DNA of 64,000 nt from Melieria omissa (Eukaryota > Arthropoda > Insecta > Diptera > Ulidiidae): contig OZ020268.1 in assembly GCA_963971225.1 (NCBI GenBank), forward strand, positions 47,914,404 through 47,978,403, given 5' to 3'. How positions within the stretch are numbered: the first letter of the stretch is position 1; every line of letters begins with the position of its first letter. This document shows, piece after piece, positions 13,662 through 25,600 of this stretch. The translations under genes and the position numbers were made by a program. The notes below the pieces were generated by a model, which had not been told where the DNA came from, searched no databases, and saw only the letters and a list, made by a program, of their open reading frames with translations.

Positions 13662-16600
13662 TTATAGATTTGCCTGCGTGCCGCTGCTCCCGCCGCCGCC
13701 GGCAGTGGTGGCGGCGCTGCTGGCGCTCAACACACTGGCCGAGCCAACGCTCACCGTGTTGCCGCTGAGATTGAGCGTGTGCTGCGGTGTGGCCGCCATG
13801 CCGCCCGTAAGCAGGTCGTGCTCGTTCTTGGCCTGGCGTAGCCAGTTGCGCAAATCGCGTGTGCGCTCCACCAGGCTGGTCGTGTAGTTGACAGCGCGCG
13901 GACTCTGCGAGACAATGGTGTTGGCGGCCAGTATGGCGCCGCCCATGGGGTTGTGCATGCGACCAGAAGCCAGCTGGCGGTACGTTTCCAGGCGATCGGC
14001 CAGCGTCGGTATGGACTGTGGTGCGTGCATGAGTGTGGCCGCCGAGGCGGTGCCCGGCGAGTTGGTAAGATTTGTGGAGGACCCCGCATTGCCAGCCGAC
14101 AGCATATGTGACCAGTTCAGTTCGGATGGCGAGATCATGGGAATACCTGCAATTAACCGAATTACAATCAATAAGAGGAAACATGGAAGAGTAACAGATC
14201 GAAGCAGACTAAAACAAGCTCCTATAAAAATTACTTCAGTGGAATACCACTCACCGCCGTGCTGTTGACTCTTGCCGAGTATGTCCAGTATTTCGCGTAT
14301 CTCCGCATTGAGTATCTCCAGATTCTGTATGCACTCGGTTGACTCCTGGTGGTAGGTGTCCTTGCGCCGGTGCAGATTTTGTGTGTCGCCGCCGCTCGCA
14401 AAGTCGGTGCTGCTGAAACCCGAGCTCGAGTGTGACGAGAGATCGCTCAGCGTTGTGTCGTCCTTCTGCTCGACGCCTAACAGCTCCACCGACGGTTTCT
14501 CCTTCTCATAGATGCGCAGCAAGCTCTGCTCGAGATGGCGCAGCCGTATCACCTTCTCGCCGAGCAGAGCGCGCGTGCGATGCAAGTTCACCTCCATCTC
14601 GGTCAGCTCCTTCTCCTCCTGTATCAGCTGATCGAGCGAATGGCGCGTAATCGATGCCTTGTGGCGTTGTTTGATTTCGCGCTGGCGCGCCCTAAAGTTA
14701 GTGCGCTGCGTGCGCAACGACTCCTTGGCGCGCCGCACCGAGTCGCGTTCCAGATGTATGCGGTGCTTGAAGAACTCCAGCTCCGAACTGGTGCCGTTGC
14801 CCGCACGATCGTTCGATATGTCCGAGAAAGGATAGCGCAAGTGGTATGGCGTGTCGAGTGTATTGTCGGGGAACTGATCCTCCAGATCTTCCAGCTTCTG
14901 CAGCTGATGGCGCAGATTCTCCACTGGCGTGCACGGTCGATCGTTGCGATAGTTGTCCGAGTTGAGGCGCGACGTCGAGGCGGATTTCATGCGCGAGAAC
15001 AGCTTCTTGCGCTGCGCATTGCCGCGCGCATTGTTGTTGTTCTCCTGATTGCACTGGAATGCCGCCTCCGAGTCGGAGTTGCCATTGTCGCTGACGACCG
15101 GCGCCGGCAGGTAGCGGCCCTTGCTGTAGTTGTTCGATATGGTGGTGTCTGATTGGCTGATGGATGTGGTAGTGTCGTCCTGCACTTGCAGGTGCTTGAT
15201 GTATTTCGAGGTTATGCCCGGTTTGCGTGCATTGGGCACCGGTACGCGCTCGGCCGAGCGATCGCGCACGTGCGCTGCATGCTCCTTGGCCACGCCAGCG
15301 GTGAGATGCGTTTTCGGCGGTACGGGCGGCTTCATGCTTTTAACGCCTGCCAACGGATGCGGAATGCTGCCAATGCTGGCACTGGCGCCGTGTTCCTGAC
15401 AGGACGTCGACAGCGACAGCGAGCGGTTTTCACTATTGCCCAGCGACGGCTTATTGGATATGGAGCGTTCCGTCTCCGAGCCGGTGGTCGTGGTGGTGTT
15501 GGTGTGCAGACTTTGCTGATGCAGCGCCTGTGCCTCGCGGCGCCGATTGCGCCGCTCCAGCGACAGTTTGACGTCGGTCTTCAGGCGCACGTACTTCTCC
15601 TTCAGGCAGCGATACTTATCCTCGAGCAGTCGCTTCTCGCAGCGCACCTTCTCGTACAAGCGATCTTCGCCGTTCTCGCGCATGCGCTGCCGCTCCATTT
15701 CCAGCTCGTGTGTCAGCTTATCGCGCATCTCGGACAGCTTGTGCGAGTGCTCCTTCTTCACAATTTCTTCCTCGCTTTTCAGATCACGCTCCAGGTCCTG
15801 CAATATTTCCGTGTGGTTCTGCTGCAGCGTCGCCATGTGTGCCTTGTGTTCGTCCACCACGGCCCGACGCTTCACATCCAGCTGCTCCTCCTGCTGCACG
15901 CGATACTCGTCTAATTGCAGATCGAACGCCTCGTCCATCTGATGCCGATGCGAGGCCAAACGCAAATCGTATTCGTGCCGTATGTTCTTCAGTTTCTGTT
16001 CATGCTCGCCTTTGATGGCATCGATTTCGCCTTGCAGCTGTTCTTCTAAGCGCTCGCGTTCTTCTTTCAGCAACGACTGCTTTTCCTTCAACAGCTTTTC
16101 CTTCAACGTCTCAAAGTCCTTGTCGCTGTCTTGCACCAGCGGCGGCTTAGCGCCAATGTCGCGCTCTGCCTTATCCGTGTCTTTCTTCAGAAAGCCCACC
16201 AGTTTCGAGGCCACTTTCAGCGTGCGTAGTCCGGACTTCTCAACTTCGCTGACATTTTGCAACTTCATCTCAAGCTGCTCCACTTCATGACTGTGCTTGC
16301 GCCCCAGCTCGTCCAAGTCGAACGGATTGTTCGACGGCCCTACGGAGTGCACAGAGTCCTGCTCGGACTTGTTGATGATGAAGCTGCGCACAGAACTGCC
16401 CTTCGATTCGGAGTCTGTGTCCTCGTACAGCGGTTTTACAGTGCCCGGGGTTTCTTTCAACTTGTCCAAATAACTCACAGCCGTTGCGTTCGCGGGCTCA
16501 TTGACTGTCTGTACGGCACTGCCCGCATCGGTGCTTTGCGCACGCGCCAATTCCGACAGCTTGACGCGCTCGTGCTCCGGCAGATCCATGGAGAAACTTT

Positions 16601-19600
16601 GCGTTTTCAACATTTGTATGGTCTGCGCCTTGGGCACAGGTATCACTTTGATTTCCTTTACATGCTTCTCGTCGTTGATCAAAAACGGATTCAAGCTGCG
16701 CTGAAAACTGCCATCAACACTAACCGGCCCAAAGCCAACACAGCCGTCCGCCTCGTCTTCATCGTCCCACGGATCATCATCCTCGGCATCGTCGTCCGAG
16801 TTGATCGACACCTCGGGGCTTTGTGTCACTCGACGCGAACTGCTCGGATCCTCTTCGGGCGAGCTGCGCAGCTTCGAATCGTCCAAGTTGAAGCGCACAC
16901 TCTTCTTATCCTCCACGGCGCCCTCGTGCTCGTCGCGCTCAAAACGCCGCCGCATGTCTGTCAGACTGGAGTCGCGCAGTATGCCCTTGACGCCGGGCGG
17001 CGTGCCCGCTATGCCCTCCACAATGATGCTGCTGCTATTCGGATTAGCCAAAATGGCCGCAGTCGCCTGGTTCAGGCCCGTCTCAATCTGCCGACGCGAT
17101 TTCAGGAACATGGCGCCGGTGCCGGACAGCGCAAATCCCGGCTTCTTGTCGCCGCCACCATCAGTCTCGTTTTTGCCATTGTTGACCATTTTCTGTGCAG
17201 ACGCCTCGCCGCCAATCTTCATGGCCAGACTTATCTGCGGATTCGTTTTGGCCACCTCGAAGCGAGAATTCTTCACCGGCTGAAAAGTCATACCGGTGAA
17301 ATTTTTACTTCTTGATTCAAGAAATCGACTGACACCGCCACTGAAGCCGCTCGTGGTGGTGCTGTTCGAATTCGAGCCGGCATTGGCTAAAACGCCAATG
17401 GCAACCACATGGCCGACCGAACAGGATTTCGCAGCACCGCCGCTGCCACCACCGCCCCCATTCGCATTAACATTGCTCACCGGCGAGGACATCTCGTTGG
17501 TGTTGTTTGTGTTGTCGTACTCGTCATTGCCCTGCAGACTGCGTATGCCCGAGTCGAGCTGTGAGGCGTCGTCCGAGTTGTCAATGACGGGCGTAGCCGC
17601 CACGCTATGCTTCTGGCGCGCCTGCTCCACCAACTCGCGATACACGGCATCGAGCGGATGATCCCATTGCGACTGTTTCGTTTTGGTATTGTAATAGTAG
17701 TGGCCGCATTTCTCCTCGGAGTAGCTGCAAAGGCAATGAAATACACGGCGGCATTAGTTGGGTGCCGCTTGAGGCTACTTGGCGATGTTGTATGAGATTG
17801 TTGGAGTGTCACTCGAAGGCTGGATATATTACCATATTTTCCAGTTGGTGGGCAATGCCTGCATTAGGCCCTCCTTGGCCAGGTAGAGCAAGTGGGGCTC
17901 CTTAACCGGATCAACGCCCAACAGTAAAGCATAGTCGGAGATTTCTGAAAAGGCGGCACAAAAGTGGATAATTATTGCAGTAATTGAGGAAAATTACAAA
18001 AACATCATAACATTTTCTATAAGCCCATTGCGAACAAGTGGTCACAATTGCATAATGACAGCTGCCTCCCACAACGCCAACCGGCCGCTGTCATGCGAAC
18101 AATGCTCATTAGTGTCGACACGGCCTAATTAATTTATGCAACCACGACTGCTGGCAATTACGATGCCAAGTTTGTGCGAAAATTCGCGTGAGCCTTCAAG
18201 CTGTCATATCGTTAGTTTATGCCACTCTCGCATTTGAATGTGTGAGTGCGTACGGGTGTGTGTGTGTGTGTGAGGCGCGTTAATTACCGCGCAGCTTATA
18301 AAAGTGACACACTAACCAACCGCCACGTTGGGCAGCCGCTTTCACATGCTTTAAAATGTGTGCCAGCGGTGGTGGATTCAATTTCTCAAAAGCGATTTTA
18401 TTGATTATTTTCTCTGGAGTCATGCCAAGTAATTTTCCGTGCGACCTTTCCAACAATCTGGCTCATTGAAATGCTAGAGTTCATGGTTTCAACTTTGGGC
18501 ATGCAAACGACATGCAACTGCTCGACTTCACTGTATATGGAATTACTGCGATTTGCATTATCTGAACTAATGATATACATACAGGCATCCAAGCATTAAG
18601 AAGTGGCAGACTTGAGAGAAACATTTGAACCGGAAAAGACAAGCATGTTCCTTAATGTTCTACGGTGCATTGAATTTGAAACAGTTGTCAGTTTCGACTC
18701 AATCTGTTTGACTTAATGTGTTCAAGCAACTTTCAGTTTAATGGTTCGTTATTATTTCAAAGGTGATTATTTTGTTTCATGGACCATGTTAAACTCACTT
18801 GGGAACTTCAAAAATGGGTTGGATCCAGAGTAAAAAATTTTATTCTAAAGATATATTAGTCGGTGGGTGAAAGTAACAGCCACAAGACGGAGCCCAGCTA
18901 GGCCATGAAGATCCATATGCTGTCTGCTAACGAAGCTTAGTAGACAGCATATAGTCTTATCGGCTAGATTCCCTAGATTGTCGAGGAAGAAGTTGTTCAG
19001 TCGACTCTTCCTTCTTCTAGATAATGCAGGTCTAGCACATAGAAGGCAAAATGCATTTTTCCTCTACCTCGTCCATACAACTACAGTATTGTTTGCAAAC
19101 ACCCCAACCTTCTTCCCCAACCAATCTTGGCTCTGATTTGGCCCCTTTTTAGTCGCTTTCTAGAACGAAGAAAGTAAAATAAAACATTACTAGGTGTGTT
19201 CGTTATAAAAGAATCGTATTAACAATTGTAAACACATGATAAATAAAAAATAAATAAATAAAAATATAAATAAATATATACTTTTCGCACACGCACAACA
19301 AAAGTGACACAACTCAAAATTTTTGATTTTTCAGGAAACGCAAAAAACTGTTTTTGAACTAAATAAACATTTTTTTAAATAACGTATAGACCGTTCAGTA
19401 GAAAATCCTTACAGATTATGCTTTATGATAAATTGCAAGAATTTTGTTTTTATTTTACACTAGAAAATCCAAAATTTTGAGTTGTGACTGTTTTGATGAT
19501 TTTAATTCAATAATTACCGACTTATTTTAAGTTATGCCACTTTTTCTGAATTTAATAATTATAAATGACAGTGAAAAAGTTGAAAGAAAAATTTTGAAAA

Positions 19601-22600
19601 TTCATACTTAATTTTAATAATTAAAAATATATACAAAACTTGTCAGAATTTTGCTTAAAATTAATTTTAACAAAAATGTATTTCGTCAAAAGTGTCACAA
19701 TTTGGATTAGGACTCTTTTGCATTGAGCTGCAGCGATCAAAAAGCATCAAACTTCTGACATGAAGAGAGACCTAACTGTATTTTTGCAACAGTTACGAGG
19801 GGCGTTCAATGTATTCTCGGTATGGTATGTTAGAAAAAAGATAAAACCTTGAAAAAAATTTATTTTTCAATATAGTCTCCCATGATTTCAATACATTTGT
19901 TGATCGCGAAATAAGTTTTTCTATTCCCTTAAAAAAATAATTTTCTTCTTGGCCCGAAATGCCCGAAAAATGCTCATTTACAGCGGACTTGAGCTCATTC
20001 TCGTCAGCAAATCGCTTTCCCCTGAGGTCTTTTTTTAAATTTGGGAATAAAAAGTAGTCACTGGGGGCCAGGTCCGGGCTGTAGGGTGGGTGGTTAATTT
20101 CCTCGAACCCACACTCTCGTACACCGGTGCGTTGTCGTGAAGAAGCAACACATCACGTCGCGTCAGTCATTTTCGTTGTCGCTGACTGGAGGTAGCAAAC
20201 AAACTAATGAAGTTATCAACATGAAATTTTATATAAATACCCTCAGATAATGTTGTTAGCAAATGATATATTTTAATTACCCACAATATCAAATCACCCC
20301 GATACCGAGAATACATTGAACGCCCCTCGTAACAACAACAATATATACTGAGCTTTTGCTGATTGGTAGATTGATGCATTGTGCACAGTATTAACACATA
20401 AACCCGAAAATGAAAAATTTTGAGTTGTGTCACTTTTGTAGTGCGGGTGCGATATATAAATAAATACATAAATAAATAAATATAATAAATACAATTTGTA
20501 ACAAATATATAAATAAATAAACACTAAAAGTTTTGATTTAAAAACTCTAAGCAATTTGTAGTTTTTAATTTGTCAAATGAATGTTTACACATCACACACA
20601 CCCACTTCAAAAGTAACAGAACTTAAAATTTGTAATTTTTAAATTTATGTGTTAATACTGTGCACATCTATCAATACATCTATCTACCAATAAGCAAAAG
20701 CTCAGTATATTTTGTCATTGTCAACTGTTGCCAAAATACAGTCAGGTCTCTCTGCAAGTCGAGAAGTTTGATGCTATTTGATCGCTGTAGCTCAATGCAA
20801 AAGAGTCCTAATCCAAATTGTGTCACTTTTAACGAAATAAATCTTTGTGGGAGTGAATTTTAAGTAGAGTTGTGACAAATTTAGTTTATATTTTTAAATA
20901 AATTAATTAATTTCGTATTTTCAAAAATGTTCTTTTAACTTTTTAATTGTCATTAATAATTTTAAATTTAGCAAAAGTGACATAACTTAAAAGAATTCGG
21001 TAAATATTGAATTCAAATATCATCAAAAAAGTAACAACTCAAAATTTAGGATATTCTAGAGTACTTGCTACTAAATGGTCATAGGTATGATACGTCATTT
21101 AAAAAAAAGTTTATTCAGCTCAAAAACAGATTTTTGCGTTTGAGTTGTGTCACTTTTGAAGTGGGTATGCGATATTTTATTAATAATATTAACTTTATTT
21201 TAGGGTTCTGAACTGGTTCGAATCGCACCCTTTTTTTATATAAATGTATGGTTTTCGGTTCAATACAGAGGTATTAACATTGGTTAATTTTTCGGTTTAT
21301 ATTTCGGTCCGGTTAAAAAAAACAGATGGATCTATTTTATGTTTCTCATAGTCTGTAAGTAATTCAACTATATATTACAGCAAAAACTGAATATATAAAT
21401 AAATAAAATAAATAAAAAATAAAATAAAGTAATTTAAATTAAATTAAAATTAAATAAATAAATTTTAATAAATAGAAAATAAAATAAAATAAAATAAAAT
21501 AAAATAAAATAAAATAAAATAAAATAAAATAAAATAAAATAAATAAAATTAATAAAAAATAAAATTAATAAAATTAATAAAATAAATAAAATAAAATAAC
21601 AAATAAAATCAGTTCGATTTAAAACCGGCTTACAGCGCTGACTTCAAAAAGTTCCTTCACAAAATCGTATACTCTATTTCCAAAGAAGGAGAATTTGTCG
21701 GATCTGATATTAGACAGCTGACAACTTCCCAAAGAGTTTAACCTCTCGTACAACGATTTTTTCCACAGTTTCTTTGGTATATCATTGATATTTGTCATAT
21801 TTCTGAAGCTTTCGGGGTTAAAGACCAACGAAACTATAATGCTTTCCGAAGTGTTTTTCGCAACTATTTCAAGAAGCGAACATTTGGGTCAATGGGTCTA
21901 TTTGCAGCCTAAGTGTTCAGACAGCCAATGAAACGTAACCTAACCTAATGTAATCGCTCTGCTCCATACGCTGAGAACTGGCTAAAGTAAAGTGGCGCAC
22001 ACAGGATTTCATTTTGAAGGATTTTGCGTACAACTTTTTAGCCCAATGCCATTTGAAACCATATTTTGCACCAGCAATTTCTGTATTTAGGGGATTTAAG
22101 CCCAATTTGGTTTGACCAACGGGGAACGTCCGCAACGCGTCTAGCTTCAGTGTTTGAGCAGTTTGCTCGGAGCGAATACCCGTAGTGATGACATACTATA
22201 GAATTGCTCATCTATTCTGAACATTTAACAAAAAAGCAGCCACAGAATAGAATCACGTAAGCCATGTTTGAATTAAGCTTCAGGAAGTCCATAGATCTGG
22301 ATGCCCTACTAAGCTTTATTAGACGGTTTTGAATACTTTCGAGAAACTTCAAATGGGGGTTTTGAAGTTCCTGCACACAAGTGCGGAGATTTCAAACTGT
22401 TACATAGAATATAAGTGAAGTGATGCGGAAATCTAAGGAAGATCGTAAAGCTATTAATACTACTAAATTAAAGTGTGCGTGTGTGTGTGTGGGATGAATT
22501 TTTGAGTTGAACTCAACCCATTTGGACTCAAGTTTATTGAACACAAAACGTTATATTTGTCATTTCATACAGTTCAATAGGTTTTTATTTTTACATCACC

Positions 22601-25600
22601 AAACACTGCACTCACTCTCTAATTGTACATCGTATGAACAGGTGTGACACGCTACACTGACAATTTGTGTGAAATGCATTTTTTATGTTGTGCCGTGTTG
22701 TTGCGCTGGTCATTCATTAAAACTGGAAAATAGCACTTCATTATGAGCGAATGTGTGTGCGGGTGGGTGTGTGTAGCTGTGTGTGCCTACGGAAAATAAA
22801 GAAAAGTAGAAAATAGAACGCATGAACACAAGCGAAATTAGGTCTCAACCGCTGGGCTGGGTGTGTTAATTGTGCAGACACAGCGCCAGTGCGGACGACT
22901 TGTGCCAACGGCTGCCTCAAGTGTGCTCCAAACGGGCACTGCGTGTGTCGAAGCACGCGCAGTTGTCTGCCGCCATCCAAGGTGGCTTCAAGGGATGCTT
23001 TTGCCACGACAGACGTGACATTATGCTAATGCAACATTTTTTTTATAGTATAAGGTAAGCAATTTCTAGTGCTCACCAACACACATAATCGCTTATACTA
23101 TGGTGTTCATGTTAGATGAAGCGATAAAGAATGCGAAGCTACACAGCTAAATGTTCCATCGCCACATGCGAGAGAGCCACACGATTTGCCAGTGTCAGAC
23201 AATGCATTCCCCAACTGAAAAGCACTATGAAAATAACAAACAAATATCTTGTGCCCAGTGATAGAACCGGGTAGTGCAAATTACACCAACACACACGCAT
23301 AGTCCCAAGCCAACGATCAGCCGAGCATTGCTGTACGAAACGTCTTCCTTTTATTGTTTATTTATACATGCAGCACTGTACACACATACACGCGCACAAC
23401 ATTAAATATTCTATCTGCAATGCAAACAGTGTTCATACAACAAGCGAAACAACAACAACAACATATGCACCCATCAGTTGCCAACCGCACCCACTCATCT
23501 ACCCAAGCAACCCCCTCATTGCTCAGCCAGCCAGCCAGCCATCCACCCAACCCGCAAACGGCGAACATAATAAACACAAGTGCAACTACAACCGCAACGG
23601 CGACGCCAGCAAAAGGACTCAAAGGATTTTTATATGCATTACATGCTGGTTGCGCGGTCATGCAGTCTGTCCGTGTCCGTTCGTTCGTTTGTCCTTTGGT
23701 TTGTCAGCGCAGCACGCTGTCACCGCCTGGCTGACTGGTTGGTCACACTTTCACACTTCATTGCCGTTGCATTGATATTGCAGGCGTCAGCTTGTTGTCA
23801 GATGTCGCTATTCAGCATACTGCACCAGTTGTTGGGCTGTGCAGCGTCGCTGGTTATTGATGTGGTTGTTGCCTTTTACTTTTACGATTTTGAAGTTGTT
23901 GGCGTGCTTTTTATATTGTTGCTGTTGTTTATGATGCTGTCATTTATGAACGCATAATACCATTAAAAAAACTTTTGAAAACTAATGCCTTCAGTTGGCT
24001 TAAAGCACTTAGTGCAACGTTTTGCGCATCATTAATGGCAGTAAAAAAGTTGGTAAGGCTCTTGTGACGTTTTATTTATGTGGTTGTTAATAGTTTCAAT
24101 TGAATTTACTTTTCATTTTTGAAAAATTAGTTCACAGTTGAGTTTATAGGTCACTGTTGGAGACACTGAATGTGGCCCATCGATCCCTAGGAACTTAAGT
24201 GAACTGTAACCAAAACCATGTTTTTAGCTTGAAAGCAACGTCGGGCGGCAGAATGGAGAATGGTTTTAGTTTTGAGTCTGTGAAGAAGTCCATAAGCCCA
24301 AGGTGACGGGTATATGTATATGAATGAATATCTTAAGAAGAAACATCATGCAATACAACTGAGACAAAGAAGCCGTGCGGTGTTGCTAATACAAAATAAT
24401 TAATTATGTCAAATCTTAAAAAGTGGCACAGTACCTGTATCTCACTAACTAGAGCTGCTACAAAAAATCTGAGGGTAGATTCGAAATCAGCGTACACAGA
24501 TTAGTAAACAAAACAGTGAAAAACTTCATGTAACAGAAAAAAGTGCGATTTTGTTGTCCTGTGTAATCAGGTGTTCCTGAACCACAGGCTGAACATAATG
24601 ATCATTTTATTTATTTATTTAATTTTCAGTTTTTGATTAAATTCCTGCAGACTAATTAAAAAAATTTTCAAGACTTAAACTTAAACGGGGAACTGATAGT
24701 TTAGAAAGGAAATGAACATAGGGGAGATAGATGAAACATTAAATAGGCCGACAACGCATTTAACTCAGCTAAGGCTCGAAGAATGGGTGCGTTAATTTTT
24801 CCATTAACTATATCAAAAATGAAAGATATAGAGATAGCAGACCCATTGGTTTTAAGTGTTTTTAGACTCAGTAATAAACATTGACATCTCTAAGTAGGCT
24901 GGGGCTCAGAAAAATTAATAGAGCAATGACAATGAAGCCTCTAGATTGGTGTAAAGCAGAGATGGAAGTGGATAGTTCATATTCTTCGCAAGGAAGACAA
25001 TATTGTAATTGCATTGTAAAAAAGAATGGTGGTAAATCGTGAGGCTGGCCAACTCAAGTAAAGTTGGAAGGAGTTAAGAGAAAATGCCTAAAATCGAGGC
25101 ATCAACCACGCCTATGAAGTGTTTCATAGGCGTGGTTGATAGCCAATGTATGCTACTATTAATAGAACATGGCTCTGATAAAGACAAGCGAACCAGGAGC
25201 TTGTCAACAGCGGATGGTAGCGCACTACCGACAAATGAGTTGAATATGTGCAACATTCCTCTTTGATTAGATTACATTAGAATTATAAAAGGATATTATA
25301 CACTGTGACTTGTTAGTTCTGTTATGTTCCAATTATTCTCTTTCTATCCATTATCTGCTATAAATTGTTGAATATCGAAGAAATCAGGTTAAGGGAGACG
25401 ATGATTCCAATCAACAACCCTATGAATGTTTGTGCAGTTGGGTAAATTATTTGGATCTCTGGTGGATTAGCTGGAAGTGTGTTCATGGAGCTCTATATAA
25501 TATTCATTTTTTAGTCTTGGGTCTTAAGTGGAGAGTGTGTTCCAGCTTATTACATGTCGTTGATGCCTCGTAGTTCTGTGCTGTTTCTGGCCAGTTCATT

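Noticed and set aside
16257..17315. 352-codon open frame on the plus strand
   Set aside because: It is antisense to the Cep164 coding exon. The same GC-rich exon gives several long antisense frames; none has a recognisable domain.
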